Assembly: GCA_012845835.1 (NCBI GenBank)
Contig: JABAKD010000020.1
Location: 15,032,471 to 15,096,470, forward strand
Direction: 5' to 3'
DNA length: 64,000 nt
From: Undaria pinnatifida
Taxonomy: Eukaryota; Sar; Phaeophyceae; Laminariales; Alariaceae
Shown one piece after another: positions 1 through 11,000 of the stretch (positions within the stretch are counted from its first letter, which is position 1; every line of letters starts with the position of its first letter). Both the position numbers and the translations under genes were made by a program. Under the pieces are notes generated by a model. It saw nothing but the letters and a program-made list of their open reading frames with translations, ran no database searches and had not been told where the DNA came from.

Positions 1-191
1 CCCCTCCCGCCGCACCACTCCAACATTGATTACGTTCCCCCACCCCCCGTTCTCAAACCTCCTCGCCCCCCTGTTCCACCCCCTGCACCTCCCCACTCCC
101 CTTCTTCTCCACACCCCGCTGCCCCCCCCCCCCCCTGCGCACCCTATTTCCCCCTACCCCCCCCCCTCCCCCCTCCTTCCCTTCACCCTAG

Positions 192-462
192 ATGCGACGT
201 GTGCGGCATGAACCTGCATCCCGAATGCCGAGCTACGCCCTGCTCCCTCGACCACCGCTGTCGCCCCCCGGAGACTGTTCACATACCGTCGGGCGTCGAT
301 GACTCGCGCCTCGTGGGGGTGCGTTTGAAGCCCGGCTATCCGTCGAGGGCTATGGGCGGAGCGGCCGCGGCGGGGCCGAGGGCTGCTCTTGGTGCCGGTG
401 GGGGTGGTGGCACAGCTCTGCCGTTGGAGGACCCGCTGGACAGCGACTGGCACAAGCAGTTG
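192..462 (+). CDS. Exon 1 (visible) of FYVE gene: end of a C1-like zinc finger
   Basis: A long pyrimidine tract ends in TAG at 189-191 and the exon closes at TTG before gtgagt at 463. The first residues have C-x2-C-x4-H-x2-C spacing, the second half of a C1 (diacylglycerol/phorbol-type) or similar cross-brace finger, with further cysteines 5 and 11 residues on. The canonical C1 would have the last Cys 8 residues on, so the finger is atypical. The first half must be in an upstream exon. The remainder is a Gly/Ala-rich linker ending in an acidic stretch (PLDSDWHKQL). Confidence 0.7.
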
Positions 463-3400
463 GTGAGTTTGTTGTGGTTTTTAGGGGGGCCTCCATTTTT
501 GATGTGCGTGTGCGCGGTGGTGTCAAGTTGCCAAATTACTCACTTGCGCGTGGTGGTGGTTGTTGATTGTGGTGGTCGCTTGTGGTTGCTGATGTTGATG
601 GTGGTGGTTGATGTTGATGGTGGTTGCTGTTGATGGTGGTGGTTGTTGTAGTTGTTGTAGTTGTTGTAGTTGTTGTAGTTGTTGTAGTTGTTGTTGTTGT
701 TGTTGTTGTTGTTTTTGTTGTTGCGTTACTGTTGCTGTTGCTGTTGCTGTTGCTGTTGTTGTTGCTGCTGCTGCTGTTCCTACTGCAACTATTTATGCCC
801 GGAGAGTGAATGAAGCTTCTCAACGTGCCCCATCGCCTCCCTTGCGGCCTGTCGGGGCAACGGCGAGGGTAGCACAAAGCGCTCCCCGCTTTGCGCGTGA
901 AGGCCTCCTTCTGGTGGGGCGCATACACCGCATTCCGTGCTTTTCGCGCTGAGTACACTACCCCAAACACGGGAAACTGACAAATGAGTTGACAGCTTTT
1001 TTGAGGTTTCGACTATGCGAGTAAAGTGTTGGCGTGCTTGTCCTGGAGAATTGTTATCCACATCAACCGATTCGCCTTGCCACTGCGCAAGAGATGCATT
1101 ACCCTGCTTCCATATCGTAAAAGTTGCTGTGCGCAAAATGTTGGTGGTATGGTTTTCGTCCAAGTAAAGGGCTATTTTAGTCCAGGAAAAGGCTATTAAC
1201 GCTGTTCCAATTGGAAACCTGTGTTTGGGCACGAATTACTTGGAAAAAGTATTCGGAGGGCTTTTCACGGATCGGATCGGAACGTTGTGACTTGACCCGA
1301 CCCGTGAAACTTGAAACCCTCCTGGCCCGACCCGATCTGACCCATGCAATTTCCATCACGTCCTGGCCCAACCCGACCCGACCCGATCCCGGAGTTTTTG
1401 AACACCTCCTGACCCGCCCCGCGGGCCTGACCATGACCCGTGAAAAGCCCTGAATAAAACACTTGGGAGTTAGCCTGGGGTAGTTTTTGCGGTATCGAAA
1501 GGACTGAGCGCGAGCGGGTGGTTTTTTATTTCAAACACCAAGTTTGTTCTTTCTCTGGTGGAGCTACTCGGGTTCCATCTTGTCTGTTTTGGCAGGGTGG
1601 GTCTGCCTGCCGTCTTTCTGTTTTTTGTTGATGTCCGCCATCTGCTGCGCTCTGTGTGGTCTCTTTCGGCCCTTTTTTTTGCTCCGCCGGCGACGGTGGT
1701 GCTCGCTCTCCCAAAGGGTGAACAGCAGCTGCCCGAGGCAGTCTTTATATTCCAGATGCATGGAATACTTCGTGCTCCGATCAATCGAATCGTACATGCT
1801 TGCCGTAAACCGTGCCGGTATATACTGGCAGAGGATCCTGCATCGAACGTATGCCCCATTCCCCCTCTTTTTGCTTCGCGGACATCGGTGGCGCTCGTTC
1901 GTCCTAACGTGCACAACAACTACCCGGGGACATTTTAATCTTCCTACAAATTATACTATAGAATCTTCAACGAATCGAACATTATCTGTTCACCGTAAGC
2001 AGTACCGCTATATGCTCGCAGAGGATCCTGCGACGAGCATCCCTCCCCTTCCCCGTTTTTATCTTAATTTTCCCAGAACCTTTATTTTCCCACCAATATA
2101 TTTTTCTCTGTTTGCGGTAGCCGTGCCTCTGCTGCCCACCTAGGATCGTGCGACTGAACATATCTCCCATTCACCCCTTCCACCCTCAATTTTCCTAGAA
2201 TAATCTCCCGTGCTACGACCGACCGAATTTACGTGTTCGCCATAAGCCGTGCCGCTACACACTCGATGCAACAAACAAACACGTCTCCCTTCTTCCCCTT
2301 TTCTTCGTCTGTCGGCGGCCGCTCGCTTTCCCAAGGTGCACAACAACTACCCAATGGTCTCAATCCTCCTATGAGCTTCCATTCCCCAACCGATCGAATC
2401 TTATCTTGTGCTCCCCACAGGCATAAGCGGTGGCGCTACAATACTCGCAGCTGATCCTGCAGCAAACAAGCATATCTCCCTTCCCCCTCCTTTTTTTACC
2501 GCCTTCCCAAGGTGCACAACAACCAGCTCTGGGTGCCAGACGCAGTTGCCTCGGACTGCATGGTGTGCGCGCGGCCGTTTAACCTGGTGTTCCGTCGGCA
2601 CCACTGCAGGAGGTGTGGAACCTGCATGTGCGGCTCGTGCTCGCACACGGCTGTCAGCGATAAGGTGGGTGGGTGGGTGTGTCTGATTTTGTGTGATGTT
2701 GTGTGATAATATGTGTGCGTGGGGGTAGGTGTCCATGATCTGTGGGCGAAAACACAAGAGTAAGTTTCGCTCGTCCCACAATACCATCCCATAGGTGGGT
2801 CTGTGTATGATTTTGTGTGATTTTGTGTGATAATATGTGTGCGTGGGGGTGGGTGTCCATGATCTGTGGGCGAAAACACAAGAGTAAGTTTCGCTCGTCC
2901 CACAATACCATCCCATAGGTGGGTCGGTGGGTGGATGTCCGTGATTTGTGTAATGTGTGTGTCCAGGGGGAGCAGCTTTCCATGATTTTTGCAGTAGGGG
3001 TGTTCGTGGGGGTGTGTGTCCAAGATTTGTGTACTAATTGTTTGCGTCGAGATGGGTATCGAGGATCTAGTGCAATGTGTGCATGTGCATGGAATTGCGT
3101 GTTTTTTTTTGTCAATATAAAACTAAAAAGACACCTCAGCGTGTGAGTGAGTGAAGATTCAAATGTCCGTGATGTGGGTAATGTGCGTGCGTACGCGTGT
3201 GGGTTTACACGTAGTCATGTTTGTGGCCGCCGCGCGGTTTTTTCCGACCCGAAAAGTTGCAGCGCAAACCAACCGGTCTGTGTGGGCCAGACGGCTGATG
3301 CACTAGGTTGGCGCTGTAATATGGCTTCTACCGCCGTCACGGTGGCTTAATAGATCCAAGTGGCTCTGAAGAGAGAGCGGCAACCCTCCCCCCCCCCGCT

Positions 3401-5387
3401 CGCCCTTTCTCCTCTGCGTGTGGGGGAACGCGCCTGCTGTGCCGTCAAGCCTCTAACCCCTTTGACCGTTACAGTTGCACCCTACCTTGCGTTTTGGAGA
3501 CAAAGTTCTTGAAATTTGAGTTGGATCAGTTTTGCAACAGTCGAAGCTCCTGGTCGAGAGGATCGTATGGATGCGCTGACGGATACTTTCGGCCCCCAAG
3601 ATCCACAACCGCGATTGGAATTGAAACCGGGCTGCTGGTGTCACTGCTCTTGCCGGCGACGCGTCGTTCAATTTTGCGCACGTTTTTTGTCTGATTGAAA
3701 TTTGAACTAAACCGTTCGCCTTTTTTTTCTTCGATCCCTGTGTGGCACGCGAAAAATTTGAACCCCCATCCCCACCCTCCCCCCTCGGTGTGCGCGACTT
3801 TTACCGCGTTCGGGGTGCTGCCGCTGTTTTGTTTATTTTTACCTTCTCTGCAGATTCTTGCTGTCAACCAGTCTACGGGGGGCGTGGTGAGGCTGTCGTC
3901 CGGGCAGCCAGTCCGCTGCTGTACCCCGTGCACTCGCATTCTTGATCAGCAGCTGGTGCAGGCGTTGCAGGTCAGTTGTTGGCGGGGAGTGCTCGCATCG
4001 ACCGCTGATATTTTGTTGTTGTGATGTAGACTCCCGGCTGAATTTCCGGGAAGTGAGCTATTGTGAGAACATCACCTGTGCGGTGTTTTGCCGGATGGCA
4101 ACACACGCACTTGAGTGGGAACCCGAACTATCCTGGGGTAGGGTTAATAGGGCTGTACTCTGTACGATGAGGCCGTGACCCGCGATTTTTACCGCACTAA
4201 ACTGGTTGCCCGCACTAAAGATGCCGCACTAATTAGGGACCATGGCTATACTGCTGTGTAGTCCCGGTCGTATCACCACGGCAGGGAGTACCATCACCAT
4301 ACTGCGGCTGCTGCTGCTATTGCTGCTGCTGCGACTGCGACTGGTGCTGCGACTGGTGCTGCTGCTGCTGCTACTGGCTACTTCTACTGCTACTACTACG
4401 ACTACTATTACGAGTACTACTTTGTACTTTGTGTTGTGTATGCGGTTAACAAATCAACCGCCCGCCGGCATACCAAACTCAGCTTACCTTGTCCTCGTTC
4501 ATTTTCACGGCATCAACCCCGCCCAATCCCACCCCCAAGCCCCAACCATCGCCAATGTGTCGGTGGCAATCGATGCCAATGCCGGGTATGGCTCACGCCA
4601 TCTAACCTGCCAAGCTCACACTGCGACCTAAAATCGTTCCGCAAGCCCCAAACGCCAACCATAGCCAACCAAACACCAACCATAGCCAACTTGTGCCAAT
4701 ACGTCCCATGTGATCTACCCCCCCAAGCTCACACCGCGACCCAAATCGCTCCCCGTGTCGATAACGCCTTCTTGCCGCCACCTCCTTCAGCGGAAAGGAT
4801 GGGGGCCAAAGAGACCCAACGCCGCTGCCGGTGCTGACCCCGCGAGCGCGCGGTCCCCAGCGGCACCAACGCATGCCGGTGCTGCAGGCGGTTACGCCGC
4901 CTCCCTTCCCGCGTCTTACGCCTCGACCGAAAGCTTGGACGGTGGAGGCTTCGTTCCCCCTCCGTCGTCGTCGTCGTTGTCCGCGTCCCATACCTTTCCG
5001 GCAAGCGGTGGAGGCGGCGGTGGTGGTGACGGTATCGGTAACGGGTATGATGGAGGACGGAGGGGTGGCGATGGGTACGGTGCTAGCCCAGCAAGCGGCG
5101 GCGACGACCCGCTGTCCAGAGGCAATCAGCAGCAGCAGCCGGGACCGCCGCCGCCGCCACAGCTGCCGGAGCCGCCAGCTTCTACTGGGGTGCCCTCTTG
5201 GCTGGGAAATAGCTCGCTAAGCACGCGGCGCGCTACGGGGGGCGGCAGCGTCGCCAGCAGAGCGCCGGCGGGTGGGCAACACCCACAGGAGGTCGAGGAA
5301 GAACAGGAGGAGGAAGGGGTGTGGGGGGCGGCAGCGGTCGATCCCGAAGAGTCGACGGACTGGTCGGTGGCCGGGGCCGTGGTATAG
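192..5387 (+). CDS. C1-like and FYVE zinc-finger protein, 3' part of gene (4 exons)
   Basis: Exons 192-462, 2512-2664, 3854-3970 and 4791-5387 join in one frame; the three internal introns are all phase 0 and GT-AG. The visible product is about 378 residues. It starts inside a C1-like zinc module, continues through a linker into a FYVE finger split between exons 2 and 3, and ends in a Gly/Pro/Ser-rich tail. FYVE fingers bind phosphatidylinositol-3-phosphate and recruit proteins to endosomes; this one has the WxxD, RRHHCR and terminal RC-C-x2-C elements. That localisation follows from the family and is not shown here. The first exon opens with the last base of a split codon after a C/T-rich acceptor, so more exons lie left of the window. 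The exact family member cannot be named. Confidence is high for the FYVE exons and moderate for the last exon. Confidence 0.85.
555..780 (+). repeat. GTT/GTTGTA/GCT microsatellite
   Basis: Successive GGT, GTTGTA, GTT and GCT triplet runs in intron 1. They create long homopolymeric open frames (poly-Val, poly-Leu, poly-Thr) that are not genes. Confidence 0.9.
1256..1452. mobile_element. hAT-like short inverted-repeat element, copy 1
   Basis: Ends are GAGGGCTTTTCACGG and CCGTGAAAAGCCCTG, nearly perfect inverted repeats. The interior is almost entirely degenerate GACCC/CGACC repeats. CAGGG-type ends are typical of hAT superfamily elements. The 8 bp on each side do not match, so no target duplication is visible for this copy. 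Related copies are at 22081 and 29722. Confidence 0.6.
1670..2511 (+). repeat. Degenerate tandem repeats duplicating the exon-2 acceptor
   Basis: Five diverged units carry the pair 'cgtaa-c-gtgcc-ct' and 'gcagaggatcctgc' (near 1803, 1993, 2117, 2237 and 2422). Each is followed by a C/T tract and variants of the acceptor sequence (1711, about 1905 and 2331; the true site is at 2510-2511). Splicing at 2336 would give V-H-N-N-Y and reach a stop after 12 codons. Confidence 0.65.
2512..2664 (+). CDS. Exon 2 of FYVE gene: first six zinc ligands
   Basis: 51 codons between cccaag/GTG and GATAAG/gtgggt. The exon contains the FYVE signatures: WVPD at codons 7-10, C16-x2-C19, the basic lipid-binding RRHHC-R-RC patch at codons 28-35, and C40-x2-C43. 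Ligand spacing after the basic patch (C-x2-C-x4-C-x2-C) is canonical. Confidence 0.92.
2664..2919 (+). repeat. 124 bp tandem duplication at the donor of intron 2
   Basis: The same block, including gggcgaaaacacaagag, occurs at 2744 and again 124 bp later. The unit boundary repeats AGGTGGGT, so the donor-like sequence at the end of exon 2 recurs about 130 and 255 bp into the intron. Confidence 0.85.
2665..3853 (+). other. FYVE gene intron 2
   Basis: A 1.19 kb intron. It opens with a tandem duplication (period 124) made of GTGT-rich sequence and is otherwise without recognisable genes. Confidence 0.8.
3854..3970 (+). CDS. Exon 3 of FYVE gene: last two zinc ligands
   Basis: 39 codons after ctctgcag, ending CAG/gtcagt. 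The exon has the terminal FYVE strand V-R-C-C-T-P-C, in which the last two ligands are Cys 23 and Cys 26 of the exon, followed by a short helix-like segment (RILDQQLVQALQ). The reading frame joins exon 2 without adjustment. Confidence 0.9.
3971..4790 (+). other. FYVE gene intron 3
   Basis: An 820 bp intron. It contains a CTG/CTA triplet microsatellite (about 4300-4430) and an imperfect duplicate of an 'aagctcacac-gcgacc-aaatcg' segment (about 4612 and 4727) shortly before the acceptor. Confidence 0.75.
4791..5387 (+). CDS. Exon 4 of FYVE gene: low-complexity C-terminal tail
   Basis: The acceptor cctccttcag precedes 198 codons and a TAG stop, in phase with exon 3. The tail is rich in Gly, Pro, Ser and Ala, with a Gln/Pro tract and an acidic patch (EVEEEQEEEG) near the end. 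No domain is recognisable. The acceptor was chosen for its pyrimidine tract and phase; a nearby alternative cannot be excluded. Confidence 0.7.
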   Translation, partial: RKGWGPKRPNAAAGADPASARSPAAPTHAGAAGGYAASLPASYASTESLDGGGFVPPPSSSSLSASHTFPASGGGGGGGDGIGNGYDGGRRGGDGYGASPASGGDDPLSRGNQQQQPGPPPPPQLPEPPASTGVPSWLGNSSLSTRRATGGGSVASRAPAGGQHPQEVEEEQEEEGVWGAAAVDPEESTDWSVAGAVV

Positions 5388-6335
5388 TGCCGGGCGGGCG
5401 CGTTTTTTGGACGGGGGGGGGAGATGGAGGGAGGAAGGGGCGGGGTGGTTCGTTTTTGCTGAGCGGCGGTGGTGAACGTGTGGCGTTCGAGAGTCTTTGG
5501 CGCTGTAGAGAGGTTGCTGCGGCTGCTTCTGTAATATTTAGGCGTGGTGTTGTCGTTTCGTCTGTCCTCGTTTTTGTTACGTTTGTCCCGGTTTAATGAT
5601 GTGCGAGGATATCATACCGTCGCCCAGGTTGTACGACGCTGCTAAACGAGAGTGGCACGCGTCGTCGCTCAAAAGTGACCAGTTGTCTTGAACGCGGGAC
5701 ACGCGAGCCGAGAGATAATGCAGACACTATGACCATGTGGTTGACGGGGGGAGGCAGGGGGCGCTTGCTCCTTTCTGGTTATGTGTTCGCAGTTTTGCCC
5801 GGTGTTCCTTGCCGCTCGGAATTTCGCTAGTTGACACTATTCTAAACATCATGGTTGCTCCGTGTCAAAAGGGTTTCCAGATCTGATGGTGGCGATGGCG
5901 GCATCGGGAGGGGACCGAGGGGGGTCCTGCGCGGTGAGGTGGTTAAACATGTTCGCAATAAATGAGTGTTTATGGCAGTGATGGTTGGGTTAAAATTAAT
6001 CCGAGACTGTCCGCGTGAATCGTTGCGTCGGGGTGAATGAATAAGCTTCTTCGATGTTGTAAAACCGTCGAATTTGGTGTCTATCTCCCCGATGTGTTTT
6101 TAAGATCGGGTTCGGGGTCAATCTCGCTGAAAGCCGGGTGGTAGGGGGACTTGGGTATGCTGTTTTGTGTTACGATCGGCGGGGTTTGGTTTGTCTCCTG
6201 CTTCGATTCTGATTGGGCGACGTGGCGGCGAGGTTTTTGCTCGTGGACGGCAGTAATAGACGGAAACAAGTTTCGTGCCCGCACTTCTCTCTGATTGGTC
6301 AGGGTAATAAATTTTGTGGTGGTCGGGATACAAAA
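5388..6335. other. 3' flank of FYVE gene; no further gene seen
   Basis: Presumed 3' UTR and intergenic sequence. AATAAA-like AATAAATG occurs at about 5958, but algal poly(A) signals are not strict. No conserved frame is seen on either strand. Confidence 0.5.
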
Positions 6336-7188
6336 GGGGTTCCTCTATAGTTGCCCGCTATAGTGCGCAGCGTGCTTTTGTTGACCTCTCGCGCAGTGGC
6401 GTGAATAACAAGCTAAGCAAACCAGCAGCAAACCAGCAGCAAACACCCTGAACACTGCTGTGGTGTGCTGTGGCTCCTCTGGCTTCCGTGTTTGTCTTTG
6501 GTGGGGGTACAAAGTCTGTTTTGTTCACTCAATTATATCCATGTCCGAGGAGTCTGCCCCCCCCGCGCGCACTTGTTTTCGCGCGCGAAGCTTGGTTTTG
6601 TCAGCCTCGCGTACAGCGGCGTGAACAACAAATTCAAGCAGTACCAGCAGCAAGAACCCGGAAAACTGGGGTGTGCTATCTGTAAACCTCTCGCTTTTTT
6701 GAGTTTTGACTTTGGTGGGCATAAATACTTTGTTTATTCACTCATTGGTATCTTGCCATTTTTCGGGAGATTTTGCACCCACCTGCCCGAGCTCGCGCGC
6801 GATACCGCGCGATACCCGTGTCAGAGCCCCATGTGCAACGACACGAACAAAAAAAATCAGCACCCCAGCAGCGGCAGGTTGGTACATAGTAGCTGAGGGC
6901 ACTTGGCGGCTCAACCTTGAGATAGAAAGGTTCTACCTTGAGGTACAAAAACGTAACGAAAATGAGGGTTGACCGTGCGAACTGCCGTGTCCCCATCTTG
7001 TTCAAAGCTTGGCACGCACAGCAGTGGGTCTTCTATTGTGTCGGTTGCCCGCTGCAGTGCCTGTGACGTAGCTTTGCACATATGGGAACAACGTGTTATC
7101 AGTGTGCGGAGTAGTGCCGGTTGCCGCCATAGTGGCCGGTATTTCCCTCTATAGTGCACATACTGGCACTATATAGAGGAACCACTAC
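6336..7188. mobile_element. Possible short DNA transposon with GGTTCCTCTATA ends
   Basis: The left end GGTTCCTCTATAGTTGCC (about 6338) and right end GGCACTATATAGAGGAACC (about 7168-7186) are near-perfect inverted repeats about 850 bp apart. Inside, a segment of about 150 bp (gtggcgtgaa-aacaa, then cagcagcaa, then ttcactca-tt) is present twice, near 6395 and 6620. No transposase frame or clear target duplication is seen. Confidence 0.4.
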
Positions 7189-7806
7189 TGCACGCAAGTC
7201 ACGAACGGGCACTCTAGAGGGACCACTACAGCACACAAGTCAATCGCGACCGATGCGATGGAGCGCAACGCCGCATGTTCCTGCCTAGTCCTCCGCGATA
7301 GCCTTGGTACCCGGCATATCAGTCAGGCGCGAGAGTGCGAAACGCGCATTCCTTTTTATTTTGCAGGGTGTCTGCGGTGCCCTGGTGCTTTTGGATTTTG
7401 GCGATGCGCTTTGGAGCGCGAGGTTTTTTCAGCGTTTGTTTCTTCATGTCGCTGTGCTTCACTTGACGTTTTGTCGTTGCTTCCTTTCACTCCATTCCCG
7501 TCGCTTTCCTTGACTCTGCCATAGAGATGTATCCCACACTTGTGTTAGTGGTACACCTGGTGACCATTCCTTAATATCGAAACCTGGTAGTAAATACTCG
7601 GAGTATAGGACAATCCAAAAATACGAAAACAAAAAAAAGGTGCCAACGCCGCCGAAAGGTCCCAACGAGCAGGCAGATAATAACCAAGGGGTTGGTGTAC
7701 CATAGGACGGCTACAACACAGTTGTTGCTCCGAAAGGGGATCTCTTCTTGCAGCTATACTTCGTATAGCATCATAATGGCTGTACTCGGGTACGTACTGC
7801 TTGCTA
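7189..7806. other. Intergenic / 3' flank of DUF952 gene
   Basis: No supported gene. The segment nearest 7806 is probably the 3' UTR of the minus-strand DUF952 gene. Confidence 0.4.
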
Positions 7807-8060
7807 CTACGGCAGCAGGCCTTCGATCCCCAAGAACGCGCCGGTCTCTGATCGGTTCACCACATACTCGGCGGTAACCGCCGCGACGTCTATCGGCCCA
7901 TAAATGTGGGGAAACACATTGGGCTTTTTCTTGGCCCCCCCCTCCTCCTCCTCCTTCGGCTCCTCCTCTTCCTTGTCTCCTGTTTCCTCTTTTCCCGGTT
8001 CACCGCCGTCTGCAATGCCGTCGGTTTTCTTGAACGGAGGCTTGTCTCCCACGGGCCCAG
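7807..8060 (-). CDS. DUF952 gene exon 3 (C-terminal, FPHIYGP motif)
   Basis: Acceptor catttttTAG ends at 8061. The exon supplies the last two bases of a split Ala codon, then GPVGDKPPF, a charged KE-rich linker, VFPHIYGPID, and a short tail to the stop at 7807-7809. PVGDK before the FPH motif is typical of eukaryotic members as I recall them. Confidence 0.9.
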
Positions 8061-11000
8061 CTAAAAAATGCGGTAGATGGTCACACACGAACGATGCAAA
8101 AGGAACGGTGGTGGCGAATGGTGAGTCGAGACGAACGCGGGGACGGGGACGAGCGAAGGTAAGAGGGGGGAAGTTGGGGGGTAGGGGGGGGGGGGTGTTC
8201 GAAGTTGGCCATTCAGCATTGACGGTTACGTGTCGGTTCGGGTTATTGACACATTCTTGGGTGCTAGACTCTTGATTGTTGTGTTTGTACGTATCATACA
8301 TAGCGCTTACGATACATCATGTGGCCACTTCTTCTGTCCCTACCCCGCTGGGAGACTAATAATACGCGGCCCAAAACACCTATGCATCGACTGCAGTTTG
8401 AACACTTTGCCCAGTGCTAACGAACAAGGGGGGGGTATTGTGGATAGCCATATACACCACTCTATCTCGCGTCGTTCTTGCGATAGCAACTGTCTGTGCA
8501 TATGTTGCAGATGCCTACTCTACCAGGCATTACATGTACGCGCGTACGACGCGCGGTACTGAAAATATCGTCTACTTCTGATCATAATGAGCGTGGGATT
8601 CAATTCTCAGCATAATCAGTTTTTCCACGCCGTAAAAAGGTCAGGAGGTTCTCGATCAAGAGTAGCATGATAGGTGGCGGGGGCGTTGCCCCCAGAGGCC
8701 AACGCCGAGACTAAATCGAACTCACAATGCAATTTCCTTTCTTGTTTCAATTTAGAAGGGATAGCCCAGTAACAACTGCCCCGTATGACTGCTTGTTGTA
8801 GGGTATTCCTTCCATCTAGCCACCACTTACAGACAGCGTACACAACGTCAGTCGTCAACGTTGTTTTTTTATGGTATCGTTTCCTCTCCTATGTCTACTT
8901 ACTGCCTACCAAAGAGTACGAAGTAAAACTGGAACGAGTACCTTCGTAAAATGAGACATGTGCCACAGTTCACGGCTTCGAGCTACTGCTGTACCGGGTA
9001 CAGCAGTACTTGGCACAGCAGTACTCGTAGAAATATCGACACCTTCCTATCTGCGAAGGACCCGACTCCGTACGGACTCACCTATCTCGTACTTCACTTC
9101 TGACGTCAAAAGGGCGGTGTCGATGCGCAGGCAAAGAAACTTTCCCGGGACATCTGGGGGCGCGGAACAAAATAAAAAGCGGCAAAGGCGGGTCGATCAG
9201 TTTCATTCAAGGGAGCATGCCATTGGGCAGACAAACAAACGATACACGACACGCTATAGGTCTAGTACCCCACTCACGAAAATAAGGGGTCGTTGATACA
9301 GCAGTACAAATACCAAACGGTCCTTAAAGTCACGCACAGAGTGGCATGTACGGAGTTCATCGGAATGCCAGGTACAACACGCAGTTCGGTTGAAGTGAGA
9401 GTGGCTGACGCGTCGTCTGATGTCTTGTCATCTGTGTCATATATCATTGCATTCCGTCGGCATACCAGGAATGCTGGCTCAGGCTTGGTTTCTCCTTTGG
9501 GAAAGGGTGTGTTCCTTATTATACCTCAATTCAGTGAGGTGCCCCTGCTGCGGTGCAGCGAAAGCTAATACGCGGCATGCAAGATCGGGCGCGCAGGTGA
9601 ATCAGCACCAGCCCCTGGTGCACGCGCTCTCCCGCACCCTTAAGAGTATGTCCATTCGTTACCAAGTGGAAAGCGGAACCCCCTTCCACGCAAACAGGGA
9701 TTTCCGCATGAACATCGTTATAGGGGCGGGAGGACTGCGGGATGTGAAGGCATCGGAATATCGCAACAACGTACTCGACGTCGCGTATGCGGACCCACAA
9801 GCGGGGGCCCACATAAGACAGGGAGCGCTGACCGAGACGGATCAGCTGCTTCCAATTCTGAAGCGCGCAAGCGCAATCACTACGATCGTCCGGGACAGGT
9901 GTCCTTCGACGAGCGCAGCGACAAACTCGCCACCCTTGCGGTGGAAACCTTCGGGCGCCTCGGAAAGGAAGGCAGCGACCTGATTGATCAGGTAACGGCT
10001 AGCATCGTCGGAGGGACGGACGAATCGTCCCCAGCGCGGAAACGCGTCAGCAACGAACGCTTCTACCAGTTCATTTCTGTGGCCACTCAGGTCGCGATTT
10101 CGCGCCGAATACACAGGTAAAAATTAGCCTTGAGGGACCGCCAGGCCGCGAGGGGAAGGGAGCAAGAAGCCGGGGGACTGCGGCCAATGCCCTGGGGATA
10201 TAATGTGAATTAGGAATAGGATATACTGTATCGGCAGTAGCTAAAACGAAAAGATGTGGGGAAGGGAAATTGGGAGGTGGTTGACAGAGGATCATGTGAA
10301 AAACGCCTCTGCTTTACGGAAGGATATTCGATTTATATCGGAACGGCATCTACTGTATGTAGGTTATATTGTCGCAGGGCAAAAATAATAAACATTTTGG
10401 TATAACTAACAGCCACCGGACTTTTACTATTTTCCGGTAGATCTTCGCCTGCCTTTATTATTCACCCTGAGCTATAAATATAAATACACGGAGGAGTATC
10501 CGGAACGGTATCTAGGTCCTGTTATTGGATTGCAAAAATAGTAAACATTCAGTATTGCTAACGGCTCCCGGATTTTCTATTTTGCGGTAAGTCTCGGCCT
10601 GCCTTTAGTATTCACCTTGCACTATAAATATAGTCTAAACACACGGAGGAGTATCCGGAGGTTGCACGAGAACCGCCGAAGGATTCGATTTAGACCAAGT
10701 TTTGCGCCGCCTCCGAGATAACTCGAGCTGAGGTCCACCTCTCGGCGCGCTGTTTCCTGGGCGTGCCTCACCTTGCCCGCCCCTCCCGACTCTGCCGGTG
10801 GCGGCCTCGGCCGATCTCGCTTCGTGTCGTGGTGGCCCTTGCTAAATCACGTTTTTGCTAAATTTATTTTCCGAAATGTTACGTGCGTAGTCGTACGAAA
10901 AAAAACACTAAGTCTCTCCCAGGCACAAGCTATTGACAGTGTGGTTCGACAGTTCGACGCGAACCCGTTAAATTCACAAGTCGCTTGTTTGAAGTAAGCC

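Larger units (their letters stand above)
463..2511 (+). other. FYVE gene intron 1
   Basis: A 2.05 kb intron. From 5' to 3' it holds a GTT/GCT microsatellite (about 555-780), a GGGTC-rich hAT-like short element (1256-1452), and a run of degenerate tandem units (about 1670-2510) that repeat the splice-acceptor region. Confidence 0.75.

Noticed and set aside
555-970. Long poly-Val, poly-Leu, poly-Thr and Ser-Asn open frames
   Set aside because: They arise from triplet microsatellites in all frames within a FYVE gene intron; no conserved sequence.
1256-1452. Telomeric or simple GGGTC repeat
   Set aside because: Bounded by inverted transposon-like ends that recur at two other loci.
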